Shown piece by piece: positions 34,454 through 43,651 of a stretch of 55,286 nt of DNA. Every line of letters begins with the position of its first letter. The first letter of the stretch is position 1. The notes beneath the pieces are model-generated. The model was given only the letters and a program-made list of their open reading frames with translations. It ran no database searches and was not told the DNA's origin. Source of the DNA: Thermodesulfovibrionia bacterium (lineage in GTDB: Bacteria > Nitrospirota > Thermodesulfovibrionia > UBA6902); NCBI GenBank assembly GCA_947259645.1, contig CAMYND010000010.1, positions 1 through 55,286 on the forward strand. Reading direction: 5' to 3'. The position numbers and the translations under genes are program-made.

Positions 34454-35170
34454 ATGCGTCCAGACGGAAGACAGCCTGATCAACTGAGAAATATCAAGCT
34501 GATTAAAGATTATATAAGAAACGCGGAAGGGTCAGTCCTCATAGAGATGGGTGATACAAAAGTCATATGTACGGCATCGATTGAAGACAAGGTGCCTTTT
34601 TTTTTAAAGGACCAGAATAAAGGATGGGTCACGGGTGAATATTCCATGCTTCCCAGGTCCACTCACACCAGGACAAAGAGAGAATCTGCAAGCGGACGGG
34701 TTGGAGGAAGAACCCATGAAATACAGAGACTGATTGGAAGAGCGATCCGGTCTGTTGTGGACCTTGAAGCCCTTGGGGAGAGAACAATATGGCTTGACTG
34801 CGATGTGATACAGGCTGACGGCGGAACAAGAACAGCCGCAATAACCGGCGCTTTTGTGGCTCTCAAATGCGCGGTAAATGTTGCCCTTGAAAACAGGCTA
34901 ATCGAGAGACAGCCAGTGAGGGATTACCTTGCAGCTATAAGCGTCGGAATTGTAGACGGTGAACCAAGGCTTGATCTTTCCTATGCCGAGGATTCTACTG
35001 CTGAAGTTGATATGAATGTTGTGATGACCGCATCGGGAAAGTTCATCGAAGTGCAGGGTACTGCCGAGACAGAGCCCTTTGACAGGGCAAATCTTCAGAA
35101 AATGCTCGATCACGCGGAATCGGGTATCAGGGAGATTATCGCTGTGCAGAAATCAGTGCTGGGAGAATAG
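34454..35170 (+). CDS. rph: Ribonuclease PH
   Basis: Phosphorolytic 3'-5' exoribonuclease that trims tRNA 3' ends, cytoplasmic hexamer. The start at [12 protein letters not shown] is chosen because GGGAGGG lies six bases ahead, giving 239 aa, the normal length. Motifs seen: [15 protein letters not shown], the phosphate-binding [13 protein letters not shown] and [19 protein letters not shown]. An ATG 18 bases upstream is in frame but unlikely. radC follows; the promoter at 34360 serves rph. Confidence 0.94.
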   Translation: MRPDGRQPDQLRNIKLIKDYIRNAEGSVLIEMGDTKVICTASIEDKVPFFLKDQNKGWVTGEYSMLPRSTHTRTKRESASGRVGGRTHEIQRLIGRAIRSVVDLEALGERTIWLDCDVIQADGGTRTAAITGAFVALKCAVNVALENRLIERQPVRDYLAAISVGIVDGEPRLDLSYAEDSTAEVDMNVVMTASGKFIEVQGTAETEPFDRANLQKMLDHAESGIREIIAVQKSVLGE

Positions 35171-35239
35171 GCGTCTTGCATCCTGCTTTCCCGGGGACCT
35201 ATTCTTAACGGGATTTTCTTTTTTTTTGGGCTGGGGGAC

Positions 35240-35935
35240 ATGAAATACAAAAGCATAAACAGGTGGCCGGAGTGCGAAAGGCCCCGGGAAAGACTGCTCA
35301 GAGCAGGACCGGCGGTCATGAGCACTGCCCAGTTGATGGCCATTATATTGAGAGTGGGAAGTAAAAACAAGAGCGCCATTGATCTGGCCCGGGAAATTCT
35401 TCTCAAATTCGGCAGCCTCCAGGAGATTGATGACGCATCTCTGGCCGAATACTCCGATATCAAGGGCGTTGGCAGCGCCAAAGTGGCTGAGCTCAGGGCA
35501 GCCTTTGAACTTGGCAAGCGTCTTGTCCAGAGTTCAGGGGACGGGTCTTTTCACAATCCCTCATTTAAGAACAGCAGTGAAGTATATGAGTACTACCAGC
35601 CGAGATTTTTCGGCAGCAAAAAAGAGAAAGTTCTCTGCCTGCTGCTTGATACAAAAAACCGGGTCTTCAAGGAGATCACTGTATCGGATGGTACGCTGAC
35701 ATCATCTCTTGTCCATCCGCGAGAAGTATTCAGGTACGCGATAAAAGAGGCCGCGGTTTCCCTTTTATTGATGCATAACCATCCCAGCGGGGACCCGAGT
35801 CCAAGCAAAGATGACATCCAGATAACGCACAGACTGGTTGAGACAGGGAAAGTTGTGGGGATAGCTGTTCTGGATCATATAATTATTTCTGATGGAAGGT
35901 ATATGAGCATGATGGAAAAAGGCTTTATCAGCTGA
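35240..35935 (+). CDS. radC: RadC-family JAB-domain protein
   Basis: 231 aa. N-terminal helix-hairpin-helix like region (about 20-95, IKGVGSAKVAELRAAFELG) and a C-terminal JAB/MPN domain with the zinc motif HNHPSGDPSPSKDD and a conserved Glu upstream. RadC was once called a DNA-repair protein; its true function is not settled. A G-rich GGGGGAC lies just before the ATG. It stands between rph and purH with noncoding gaps on both sides. A T-rich stretch with a weak stem near 35190-35230 may end rph transcription. Confidence 0.92.
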   Translation: MKYKSINRWPECERPRERLLRAGPAVMSTAQLMAIILRVGSKNKSAIDLAREILLKFGSLQEIDDASLAEYSDIKGVGSAKVAELRAAFELGKRLVQSSGDGSFHNPSFKNSSEVYEYYQPRFFGSKKEKVLCLLLDTKNRVFKEITVSDGTLTSSLVHPREVFRYAIKEAAVSLLLMHNHPSGDPSPSKDDIQITHRLVETGKVVGIAVLDHIIISDGRYMSMMEKGFIS

Positions 35936-36169
35936 TTTCCGGCATGACGCAACTCATTGTAAAATATAGCATAAGTTTGGTCGAATGATTTTTTTGTGCA
36001 AATAGTCTAAAATGTCTTACCTGGTCCTTTTCAATCGGGATTAATGGGGCGGTGTAACCGCTCAGCTATTCATGTTGCCGGGTATCTCCACTGCTGTAAT
36101 GTGCGTTATCAAGTAAGTTTATTTTTGAACGTCTTTCATATATTTTGAACAATAAACCAAGGAGGAGTG

Positions 36170-37732
36170 ATGGCAAAAGCAGAACGGGCACTTATAAGCG
36201 TCTCTGACAAAACAGGAATTGCAGAGTTTGCCGGAGAGTTAAGCAAACTTGGTATTGAGATACTGTCTACCGGAGGCACAGCAAAAGCCTTGAAGGATGC
36301 AGGGCTGAATGTGACGGATGTTGCTGATTACACCGGCTTTCCTGAAATGATGGATGGGAGGCTGAAGACTCTGCATCCTAAAATACATGGAGGTCTTCTC
36401 TGGAGAAGAGATAATTCCGCAGACAGGGCTGAGACGGAGAAGCACGGTATTGGCTCTATTGATCTCGTTGTTGTTAACCTCTATCCCTTTGAACAGACGG
36501 TCTCAAAACCGGATGTTGCTTTTGATGAGGCAATTGAGAATATTGATATAGGCGGCCCTACGATGATTCGGGCGGCATCAAAGAATTTCAAGGATGTAAC
36601 TGTTATTGTTGATCCAGCCGATTATGGGAAAGTGCTTGACGAATTAAAATCCGGTAATGGAGAAACAACATATGAAACCAGATATTATCTTGCCAGAAAA
36701 GTCTTTGCCCATACTGCCAAATATGACACCACTATATCGAATTACCTCAACAGACAGGCTGAGCCGGATAACCCTTTTCAGCCGACGCTCAATATGAGCT
36801 TCAGCCTTGTCAACAGCCTCCGCTACGGTGAGAACCCCCACATGAAAGCCGCTATTTACAAAGAACCGCTTTACACCGGCCTGTCCCTTGTTGACGCGAA
36901 AATAATTCAGGGCAAAGCGATGTCATACAACAATTACCTTGACTCAAGTGCGGTCATTGATCTGGCTAAGGAGTTTAATGACAGTCCGGCAGCTGTTATC
37001 TGCAAACACAACAATCCCTGTGGCGTGGCAACGGCTGACACGCTTCATGTGGCATACAAGAAAGCCTTTGAGACTGACCCTGTATCAGCTTTCGGAGGAG
37101 TCATCTCTCTGAACAGGCAGGTTGACGAAGCAACTGCAAAAGAGATTCTGAACCTCTTTGTTGAGATAATCATAGCACCTGGATTTGATCAGGCAGCCCT
37201 GAAATTGTTGAGTGGAAAACCGAACATACGGCTTCTTGAACTGGACATTACCAGGGATGTTGAGGGTTTTGAAATGCGCAAGGTCCAGGGCGGCCTCCTT
37301 GTGCAGGAACGGGACATGGGTATGATTGAGGACCTGAAAACCTGTAAAGTTGCCACCAGGAGAAAGCCGACTGATGATGAGTATGCTGCCATGGCTTTTG
37401 CCTGGAGGATCTGCAAACATATGAAGTCCAACGCGATCATTTACGCTTCAAAGGACCAGGCACTGGGAATCGGCTGCGGACAGACAAGCAGGGTTGATTC
37501 TGCCCAGATAGCCGCGTTGAAAGCATCTACCTTTGACGTTTCTCTGGCAGGTTCGGCTGTAGCTTCCGATGCTTTTTTTCCGGCCAGGGACGGCATCGAT
37601 GTTGTAGCCAAGGCAGGTGCTACCGCGATTATCCAGCCAGGAGGATCGATCAAGGACAGTGACACAATTGCAGCGGCAGATGAACATGGTATTGCCATGA
37701 TCTTCACCGGCATGAGGCACTTCAGGCACTAG
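36170..37732 (+). CDS. purH: Bifunctional AICAR transformylase/IMP cyclohydrolase
   Basis: Last two steps of IMP synthesis. The N-terminal IMP cyclohydrolase domain (about 1-200) has LISVSDKTGI and STGGTAKAL; the C-terminal AICAR transformylase domain has RYGENPHMKAA, the KHNNPCGVA motif with the catalytic Lys-His and the SDAFFPARDGID near the end. At 520 aa it is full length. AAGGAGGAG sets ATG 36170 (a GTG three bases before overlaps). It begins purH-purD-purE. In the 231-bp gap before it I see no riboswitch, only TTTTGAAC twice, 20 bases apart. Confidence 0.96.
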   Translation: MAKAERALISVSDKTGIAEFAGELSKLGIEILSTGGTAKALKDAGLNVTDVADYTGFPEMMDGRLKTLHPKIHGGLLWRRDNSADRAETEKHGIGSIDLVVVNLYPFEQTVSKPDVAFDEAIENIDIGGPTMIRAASKNFKDVTVIVDPADYGKVLDELKSGNGETTYETRYYLARKVFAHTAKYDTTISNYLNRQAEPDNPFQPTLNMSFSLVNSLRYGENPHMKAAIYKEPLYTGLSLVDAKIIQGKAMSYNNYLDSSAVIDLAKEFNDSPAAVICKHNNPCGVATADTLHVAYKKAFETDPVSAFGGVISLNRQVDEATAKEILNLFVEIIIAPGFDQAALKLLSGKPNIRLLELDITRDVEGFEMRKVQGGLLVQERDMGMIEDLKTCKVATRRKPTDDEYAAMAFAWRICKHMKSNAIIYASKDQALGIGCGQTSRVDSAQIAALKASTFDVSLAGSAVASDAFFPARDGIDVVAKAGATAIIQPGGSIKDSDTIAAADEHGIAMIFTGMRHFRH

Positions 37733-37790
37733 CGGTTTAAATTATAAATTACAAATACCAAAAATTAAAGACAGCGTGGAGAGGTAACAA

Positions 37791-39065
37791 ATGAAAGTAC
37801 TTGTAATAGGTGGCGGTGGCAGGGAACACGCCCTGGCCTGGAAGCTCAGCCAGAGTCCGAGAGTTGATAAAGTATACTGTGCCCCCGGTAATGCCGGTAT
37901 AGCAGAAGTCGCTGAATGTCTTGACATTAAGGCCGATGACATTGATAAGCTCCTCGATTTTGTTAAATATAACTGGATCGACCTGACCGTTGTCGGACCC
38001 GAAGTACCATTAACACTGGGAGTTGTTGATGCCTTTGTGAAAGAGGGAAGACCTATCTGCGGCCCTGATAAAAAAGGCGCTCAACTTGAGGGGAGCAAGA
38101 TATTTGCAAAGGACTTTATGCAGAAATATGGAATTCCGACCGCAGAGTACAAAATGTTTACCTCTTACCTCCAGGCGGAAGAATATGTAAGGCTCAAAGG
38201 CGCCCCCATTGTTGTAAAGGCCGACGGCCTTGCAGCCGGGAAGGGCGTTATCGTTGCTGAAACAGTTGAGGAAGCCAATGATGCACTCAAATCAATTATG
38301 AAAGACAAAGCGTTTGGCGACGCCGGCAACAGGGTTGTTGTTGAGCAGTGCTTAAAGGGTGAAGAAGCCTCGTTTATGATATTGACTGATGGTGAAACAG
38401 TTGTGCCACTCGCTACTTCCCAGGACCATAAGCAGATATTTGACGGTGACAAAGGCCCCAATACCGGCGGTATGGGTGCATACAGTCCGGCGCCTATTGT
38501 TGATGAATCTTTAAGACAGGTGGTCATGGAGACTATCATAGCTCCGATGATGAGAGGTCTCAAGCGCGAGAGGATTAACTTCAGGGGCGTTATTTATGTC
38601 GGTTTGATGATATGCGATGGAAAACCCTTTGTGCTTGAGTACAATTGCCGTTTTGGTGATCCTGAGGCCCAACCCATACTGATGAGGCTTGAAAGCGATC
38701 TCTTTGAGTTACTGAAGGCTACTGCAGATGGCAAGTTAAAAGATGTTCAGGTTACATGGAAGGATGAAACATCAATATGTATTGTGCTGGCATCTCCGGG
38801 ATATCCTGGTTCCTATGAAAAAGGCAAAGTCATCAAGGGGCTTGATTCGTTCAAGAACAGCGAGGATGTCATGGTCTTCCACGCGGGAACAAAGCAGAAG
38901 AACAGAGAAATTGTAACAGCCGGAGGCCGGGTGCTTGGAGTAACGGCACTGGGCAAAGATATACAAGCTGCCAGAGATAATGTATATAAAGCGGTCGAGA
39001 AAATACAGTTCGAAGGAATGCAGTACCGGAAAGATATCGGGAATAAAGCGATCAATAGCAGATAA
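37791..39065 (+). CDS. purD: Phosphoribosylamine--glycine ligase (GAR synthetase)
   Basis: ATP-grasp ligase, second step of purine synthesis: phosphoribosylamine plus glycine to GAR. Seen: VIGGGGREHALAWKL at the N-terminus, ADGLAAGKGV loop, SFMILTDG, and EYNCRFGDPEAQ metal-binding motif. Length 424 aa is normal. GAGAGG precedes the ATG. Follows purH after 58 bases that contain an AT-rich stretch (AATTATAAATTACAAATACC) but no clear terminator. Confidence 0.96.
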   Translation: MKVLVIGGGGREHALAWKLSQSPRVDKVYCAPGNAGIAEVAECLDIKADDIDKLLDFVKYNWIDLTVVGPEVPLTLGVVDAFVKEGRPICGPDKKGAQLEGSKIFAKDFMQKYGIPTAEYKMFTSYLQAEEYVRLKGAPIVVKADGLAAGKGVIVAETVEEANDALKSIMKDKAFGDAGNRVVVEQCLKGEEASFMILTDGETVVPLATSQDHKQIFDGDKGPNTGGMGAYSPAPIVDESLRQVVMETIIAPMMRGLKRERINFRGVIYVGLMICDGKPFVLEYNCRFGDPEAQPILMRLESDLFELLKATADGKLKDVQVTWKDETSICIVLASPGYPGSYEKGKVIKGLDSFKNSEDVMVFHAGTKQKNREIVTAGGRVLGVTALGKDIQAARDNVYKAVEKIQFEGMQYRKDIGNKAINSR

Positions 39066-39110
39066 TCTGCTTTCAACTGTGAGCTGTCAGCGAAAAAGGA
39101 GATAATTAAT

Positions 39111-39611
39111 ATGAAAGCAAAAGTGCTCATTCTTATGGGAAGCGATTCTGATTTGCCTGTTATGGAGTTGACGGCCCAGATGCTTAATGAATTCGAGATT
39201 CCTTTCCAGATGACAGTTTCCTCAGCCCACAGGACGCCGGACAGGACAGTTAAACTCATCAGGGATGCTGAACGGAAGGGTGCTGAGATTATCATTGCAG
39301 GGGCAGGAGCAGCAGCCCACCTTGCAGGTGTCATCGCTGCCCACACGATACTTCCTGTTATAGGCATACCGATTGACTCCTCTCCCCTTAAAGGCGTGGA
39401 TTCACTGTACTCTACAGTACAGATGCCGCCCGGAATTCCGGTTGCATCTATGGCCATTGGAAAGGGGGGGGCAAAAAACGCCGGGATATTTGCAGCACAG
39501 ATCCTGGCTCTTAAAGACAAAAAAATCGCTTCTGCTCTCAAAAAGTACAAAAAGAAAATGGCAGCTGAAGTGGTCAAAAAAGCGAAGAAAGTAGAAGAAG
39601 GCAGCCGATAG
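39111..39611 (+). CDS. purE: N5-carboxyaminoimidazole ribonucleotide mutase
   Basis: Converts N5-CAIR to CAIR in purine synthesis. Class I PurE, 166 aa, with LMGSDSDLPVM at the N-terminus, the catalytic-site SSAHRTPDR and IAGAGAAAHLAGV. An AAAAAGGAGA site lies ahead of the ATG. purK is not seen next to it, so it may be elsewhere, or the CO2-using form could apply. The C-terminus has a Lys-rich extension. Confidence 0.95.
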   Translation: MKAKVLILMGSDSDLPVMELTAQMLNEFEIPFQMTVSSAHRTPDRTVKLIRDAERKGAEIIIAGAGAAAHLAGVIAAHTILPVIGIPIDSSPLKGVDSLYSTVQMPPGIPVASMAIGKGGAKNAGIFAAQILALKDKKIASALKKYKKKMAAEVVKKAKKVEEGSR

Positions 39612-39652
39612 CAGTCTGGCTCAGACAGGAAGAGAATACGAGGGAGGAAAAG

Positions 39653-39871
39653 GTGGCAAAACAGAATGTGACGATATTTGAACCATATCCCTTTGTGGTA
39701 GGACAAAAGATCCGGATCGAAGGATCGAGGCGTAAAGGCGACTGGGAAGTTATTGATATAAGTGAGCAGAAAGTTACCCTTCGCTGTCCTGTTTCTCACA
39801 AGGAATTTTCCTGGGACAGGTTCTGCTACGTTGTCGAAGAAAAAGATAATGAGCAGTGGCCTGCAGAGTGA
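39653..39871 (+). CDS. Small protein of unknown function, purE-linked
   Basis: 72 aa, start GTG with AGGGAGG five bases ahead. I do not recognise the family. The sequence is polar with beta-strand pattern (KIRIEG, WEVIDIS, KVTLRC), no membrane helix or signal, and looks like a small SH3- or OB-like barrel. Two Cys (C-P-V-S-H and RFCYVV) are present. It follows purE after 41 bases on the same strand, so it may be co-transcribed. Confidence 0.65.
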   Translation: MAKQNVTIFEPYPFVVGQKIRIEGSRRKGDWEVIDISEQKVTLRCPVSHKEFSWDRFCYVVEEKDNEQWPAE

Positions 39872-39962
39872 GTGTTACCTGCTCCGCAGAGTTTAAACGT
39901 TTTCTTGGGGAGTTGGGCTGGTAGATGATGAGTTAATGGAAGCAGGAGTACAAGCTGTAACG

Positions 39963-40844
39963 TTAGCGGACTATTTCAGTGCCAATACCCTCTTCAGTGA
40001 ATATTTCCAAAAGAAGGGCATGCGGAACGCGGCCGTCCACTATATGTGTTTTACCCACTTTTCCGTCAAGGGCAACCTTACAGGCCTGGACTTTGGGAAG
40101 CATGCCGCCGGAGATTGTCTTGTTTGCTATAAGGGTTTTTATTTTCTTCAGGCTCACAGAGGAGAGGAGGGTGTCCTTTTTATCCTTTATGCCTTCCACA
40201 TCTGTCAAAAGAATCAGCTTTTCCGCTTTGAGGGATGCGGCAATTTCTCCGGCTACATAATCAGCGTTTATATTAAGGGTCTTGCTGTTCTGCCCGGCAC
40301 TGATCGGGGCGATAACCGGGATAAAACCGCTTGCATCAATTGAGGTGAGGATTCGGGGATTGACCTTTTTCACTTCACCAACGAGACCCAGGTCGATTAT
40401 CTCAGGGACCCCTGTTTCGGGCGACAGTTTTTTTATGACTTTTTTCCTGGCCTCTATGAGGTTGCCGTCTTTACCGCTCAGTCCGACGGCAAGGCCTCCA
40501 TGGTTATTTATCAATGAGACGATCTGTTTATTAATAAGGCCGCCCAGCACCATCTCCACTATGTCTACTGTTTCTTCATCAGTGACGCGTTGACCCTGGA
40601 CAAAGGTCGGCTTTTTCCCCATTTTTTCCATAATGGCGTTTATTTTAGGCCCCCCTCCATGGACGATGACAGGTTTAATGCCAATCAGATTTAAGAGAAC
40701 AATGTCCTGTGCAAATGCATCCTTGAGGTTGTCATCAACCATGGCAGCGCCGCCGTATTTAATGACAAAGGTTTTACCTGAAAACTTCCTGATGTAGGGA
40801 AGTGATTCAATAAGTATACGTGCTTTTTCTACTGATTTCTTCAT
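39963..40844 (-). CDS. argB: Acetylglutamate kinase
   Basis: Second step of arginine synthesis: phosphorylates N-acetylglutamate. Amino acid kinase fold with KYGGAAM, VHGGGPKI, GLSGKDGNLI and LTDVEGI motifs. The start is placed at MKKSVEKARILIESLPY (293 aa, family-typical); the ORF runs 21 codons further to a TTG without a ribosome site. The N-terminal helix with ARILIESLPYIRKF resembles the arginine-sensing type of enzyme. trpC lies just upstream on the same strand (gap about 66 bases), so the two may be co-transcribed. Confidence 0.93.
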   Translation of the reverse strand: MKKSVEKARILIESLPYIRKFSGKTFVIKYGGAAMVDDNLKDAFAQDIVLLNLIGIKPVIVHGGGPKINAIMEKMGKKPTFVQGQRVTDEETVDIVEMVLGGLINKQIVSLINNHGGLAVGLSGKDGNLIEARKKVIKKLSPETGVPEIIDLGLVGEVKKVNPRILTSIDASGFIPVIAPISAGQNSKTLNINADYVAGEIAASLKAEKLILLTDVEGIKDKKDTLLSSVSLKKIKTLIANKTISGGMLPKVQACKVALDGKVGKTHIVDGRVPHALLLEIFTEEGIGTEIVR

Positions 40845-40910
40845 GAGAACTACTTTGTTCCCTTTCCCGTGCAGCGATTCATTAATTTTTTTATCATAAC
40901 ACAACAATCA

Positions 40911-41699
40911 TTAAGAGCGTCCTCTTAATTCATCTATCTTTGATCCTATATCATCAGCTTTCATAATAGTTGTGCCGACAAGCACAGCGTCAGCCCGTGT
41001 CGATTCAACCTGCTGCACATCGGATCTTGTGCTGATACCGCTTTCGCTTACCACAATTCTGTCATCAGGAATATCTTTTAGAAGAGAAAACGTGATAGTG
41101 AGAGATATGTCCAGAGTCCTGAGGTCTCTGTTGTTGATCCCTATTATTTCTGCTCCGCAGTAGAGGGCAGCGTCAAGTTCTTTCCAGTTATGGACTTCCA
41201 CAAGAGAGGCCAGAGAGAGCTCTTTTGCCATTTCAAAGAGATCTCTTAGTTGTGATTTCTCAAGAGCAGCTACTATCAGCAGGATCGCGTCAGCACTATG
41301 TGCGCGTGCTTCATAAACCTGATATTCATCAAAAATAAAATCTTTTCTGAGCAGGGGCTTGCCTGTTCTTTTGCGTGCTTCACTCAGGTACTCGATCCTG
41401 CCGCCGAAATAGCGCTGTTCCGTAAGCACCGAGACTGCCGCGACATCCTTCCTGTCATATATGGATATAATTTTAGACGGACTGAATTCTTCCCGGATGA
41501 GGCCCTTTGATGGGGAACATTTCTTGAGTTCTGCGATCAGATTTATCGGTTCACCGGGTTTTCTCCTGATAGCGTCCCTGAAATTTCTTACCGGCTCCAT
41601 TCCTGTTATCTTTGATTTCAGGTCAGACACGGGAGCATTGGATATTGTGCTTTTCAGCTCCTCCCGTTTATAGGCGATGATTTCATTCAGAATGCTCAT
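40911..41699 (-). CDS. trpC: Indole-3-glycerol phosphate synthase
   Basis: Tryptophan pathway enzyme, (beta/alpha)8 barrel of 262 aa, closing the indole ring. Seen: IAELKKCSPSKG with the catalytic Lys, LRKDFIFDEYQV, LVEVHNWKEL, IGINNRDLRT and VVSESGI. It is a stand-alone enzyme here, no other trp gene near. Its message may begin next to the AUG: the TTGAAA/TAAAAT promoter ends eight bases before ATG, with no ribosome binding site. Confidence 0.94.
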   Translation of the reverse strand: MSILNEIIAYKREELKSTISNAPVSDLKSKITGMEPVRNFRDAIRRKPGEPINLIAELKKCSPSKGLIREEFSPSKIISIYDRKDVAAVSVLTEQRYFGGRIEYLSEARKRTGKPLLRKDFIFDEYQVYEARAHSADAILLIVAALEKSQLRDLFEMAKELSLASLVEVHNWKELDAALYCGAEIIGINNRDLRTLDISLTITFSLLKDIPDDRIVVSESGISTRSDVQQVESTRADAVLVGTTIMKADDIGSKIDELRGRS

Positions 41700-41707
41700 T
41701 AAGCAAG

Positions 41708-41736
41708 ATTTTATAGGTATATCAGTATTTTTTCAA
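41708..41736 (-). promoter_or_regulatory. trpC promoter almost touching the start codon
   Basis: On the minus strand TTGAAA (41736-41731), 17 bases, TAAAAT (41713-41708). Only eight bases separate the -10 box from ATG (41699), so the leader would be 0-3 bases. Confidence 0.5.
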
Positions 41737-41768
41737 GATAAGAGCGGTGTGTTGAGGATAATGCAAAA

Positions 41769-41797
41769 TTGACATTTGCCCCCGGCCTAACTAAAAT
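41769..41797 (+). promoter_or_regulatory. Promoter of the membrane protein at 41821
   Basis: TTGACA (41769-41774), 17 bases, TAAAAT (41792-41797), giving a leader of about 17 bases with a GGGAAAG ribosome site. It is divergent to the trpC promoter. Confidence 0.75.
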
Positions 41798-41820
41798 AAC
41801 GCGTTGTCAAAGGGAAAGTA

Positions 41821-42756
41821 ATGATCATCGAATGTATCAAAGAAGGCTTTTACCTCGCAAACAAAAATCTGCAGCTCGTACTTATTCGCATTGTTGCCTC
41901 TCTGATCAACCTGATCAGCATGATCATATTTCTCGGTGTACCTCTTCTGATGGCCATGAAAACTCTGGAAATAGATATGGCCGGTGCCCAGGACATGTAT
42001 CTCACGATTCTGCAAAATCCTTTTGATTTTATCTCCAGGTATCTGGCCCTGATATTGCTTTCTCTCGTATCACTGACCGGACATCTGCTCTTCGCCTCGA
42101 TTCTGTTTCTCTACGTATTGGGCGGCAGCCTCGGCGTGCTCAGAACCGCCGCGGCCAATCTGTATTACCGGTTCAGCCTGTCAGAGTTCTTTAGAGAGGC
42201 AGGAAAGAATTTCTTCCCCTTGATGTGGCTGGTCTCAACTGTTTTAGCTGTTCTCACCGCTTTGGTGGTTGTCTGCCTGATTATTGGCGGAGTAGTTTTC
42301 AGCATTGTGTATACTTCATCAGGGTCGGGCACAACAGCAGAGGTCTTTTTTCATTCTTTCCTCAGCATGTCTGCTCTGGTATTTGGAGTACTCATACTAG
42401 TCGCGGCATCAGTATTTTATCTCTATTCAATTGTTGTTTCTGTGTATGAAAAGACCGGGACTGCAGACTCGATGAAAAGAGCATACAGGTTTCTTACATC
42501 CAGGCCGGCGGGTGCACTGCATTGTATCGTGCTCTTTGCAGGCGCGATCGCTTTACAAACCGGAATACTCCTCCTTAAAGTCCCCTTTCAGATAATGCCC
42601 ATTATGGGGCCCCTTTTCATCATTGTCGTGGCACTGTTCAGCGCGGTATTTCAGAGCTATGTAATGGTTGTTGTATGGGCTTCTCTGCTCGCATATTATA
42701 AAAAAGCAACAGCCCGGCCCGGTCATGCTGATTCACGGGACATATCGAAGGTGTGA
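41821..42756 (+). CDS. Multi-pass membrane protein of unknown function
   Basis: 311 aa with about six hydrophobic segments (roughly 20-50, 75-105, 135-165, 180-215, 235-260, 265-300). It looks like proteins of the glycerophosphodiester phosphodiesterase membrane-domain type or related YihY-like groups, but no motif is decisive, so function is unknown. Residues 215-235 (YSIVVSVYEKTGTADSMKRAYRFLTSRP) form a cytoplasmic loop typical of these families. A strong promoter precedes it. Single gene between divergent trpC and convergent lipM-like. Confidence 0.7.
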   Translation: MIIECIKEGFYLANKNLQLVLIRIVASLINLISMIIFLGVPLLMAMKTLEIDMAGAQDMYLTILQNPFDFISRYLALILLSLVSLTGHLLFASILFLYVLGGSLGVLRTAAANLYYRFSLSEFFREAGKNFFPLMWLVSTVLAVLTALVVVCLIIGGVVFSIVYTSSGSGTTAEVFFHSFLSMSALVFGVLILVAASVFYLYSIVVSVYEKTGTADSMKRAYRFLTSRPAGALHCIVLFAGAIALQTGILLLKVPFQIMPIMGPLFIIVVALFSAVFQSYVMVVVWASLLAYYKKATARPGHADSRDISKV

Positions 42757-42818
42757 AAAAAGACTGGTCAGGTGTGATTACAAATAATACAGGATCAGGG
42801 GTCTGCTTCATGGAAGAA

Positions 42819-43604
42819 TCAACGCAAATAATTCCATTCCCTGGCAGAATATTTCTGCTTTACAAGCTCCTGTGATCGGGTCAGTTCCTGCTTTGTGGGG
42901 GAGTCGTCTATTAATTTAATGTTAAGTTCCCTTTCAAAAGACTCCCTGAATATGCCAATTAAATCTGCCGGAGAAACATGCGGGACATGGTCGGACACTG
43001 AACATATGTCGCTGAGTCCGTCAACTTCTTTCCGACTCAATGCATTGCAAAGTTTATTATGATCAAAGCTGATCAGGATTGAACCATGCTGTAAAAAGCC
43101 GTCTGTATACCGTTTCTGAGCGCTGCCGATGATCTTCTTCGCGTTTACCGTAACCTCACCGAAAGAGGCGGCCCTGAAGCACGCCGGATTCCTGTGGCCT
43201 TCGCTTCTTTTTTTCGTGAAGGACATTTCTCCCTCAATCCCAAGACGCTTCAGGCCTCTTAACAGGGCAGAGCTTATTGTTCTGTAATTATCAAGGAGAT
43301 TTCCATTAAAAGGGTACGAGTCATGCGGCGAAGATACACTATACGTGAGCTCAGCATCATGAAGAACTGCCCGTCCTCCTGTCAGTCTTCGCACTACGGG
43401 GTAGCCATGTTTTTGGCAGTAGGCAGCGTCGATTTCAGTAATTTTCTGAAAGTAACCGATGCTTATTGAGGGGCGGTCCCACCCATACAGCCTGAGGGTA
43501 GGGGGGGAATTCTTTTTTCTTACTGATTCTAAAATTGCCTCGTCCAGGGCCATATTAAAACAGGCAGGTTCTGGTCCCTGGGTAATTATGCGCATAAAGT
43601 TCAT
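42819..43604 (-). CDS. Octanoyl/lipoyl transferase (LipM/LplA family)
   Basis: Biotin/lipoate ligase-fold enzyme (261 aa) that attaches octanoate or lipoate to carrier proteins. Seen: RRLTGGRAVLHDAELTYS, a Cys in NPACF that fits the acyl-thioester cysteine of LipM, and KKIIGSAQKRYTDGFLQHGSI. The Cys favours a transferase (LipM type) over an ATP-using ligase. The start has two ATGs nine bases apart and no strong ribosome site. The cooT-like gene lies 47 bases ahead on the same strand. Confidence 0.85.
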   Translation of the reverse strand: MNFMRIITQGPEPACFNMALDEAILESVRKKNSPPTLRLYGWDRPSISIGYFQKITEIDAAYCQKHGYPVVRRLTGGRAVLHDAELTYSVSSPHDSYPFNGNLLDNYRTISSALLRGLKRLGIEGEMSFTKKRSEGHRNPACFRAASFGEVTVNAKKIIGSAQKRYTDGFLQHGSILISFDHNKLCNALSRKEVDGLSDICSVSDHVPHVSPADLIGIFRESFERELNIKLIDDSPTKQELTRSQELVKQKYSAREWNYLR

Positions 43605-43651
43605 CTGTTGATTCTAAAGCGCGGTATAAGCTGATCTCCTGGAGAATTAAT

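Noticed and set aside
35171-35239. Terminator between rph and radC
   Set aside because: Only a five-base stem precedes the T run, too weak to call.
35936-36169. Purine riboswitch before purH
   Set aside because: No matching conserved core or stems seen; only a TTTTGAAC direct repeat.
38813-39799. Minus-strand ORF of 328 aa across purE and the end of purD
   Set aside because: It is antisense to clear purE and purD sequence and has no recognisable motif or ribosome site.
40845-40907. N-terminal extension of argB to TTG 40907
   Set aside because: No ribosome binding site, and 21 extra residues beyond the family start.
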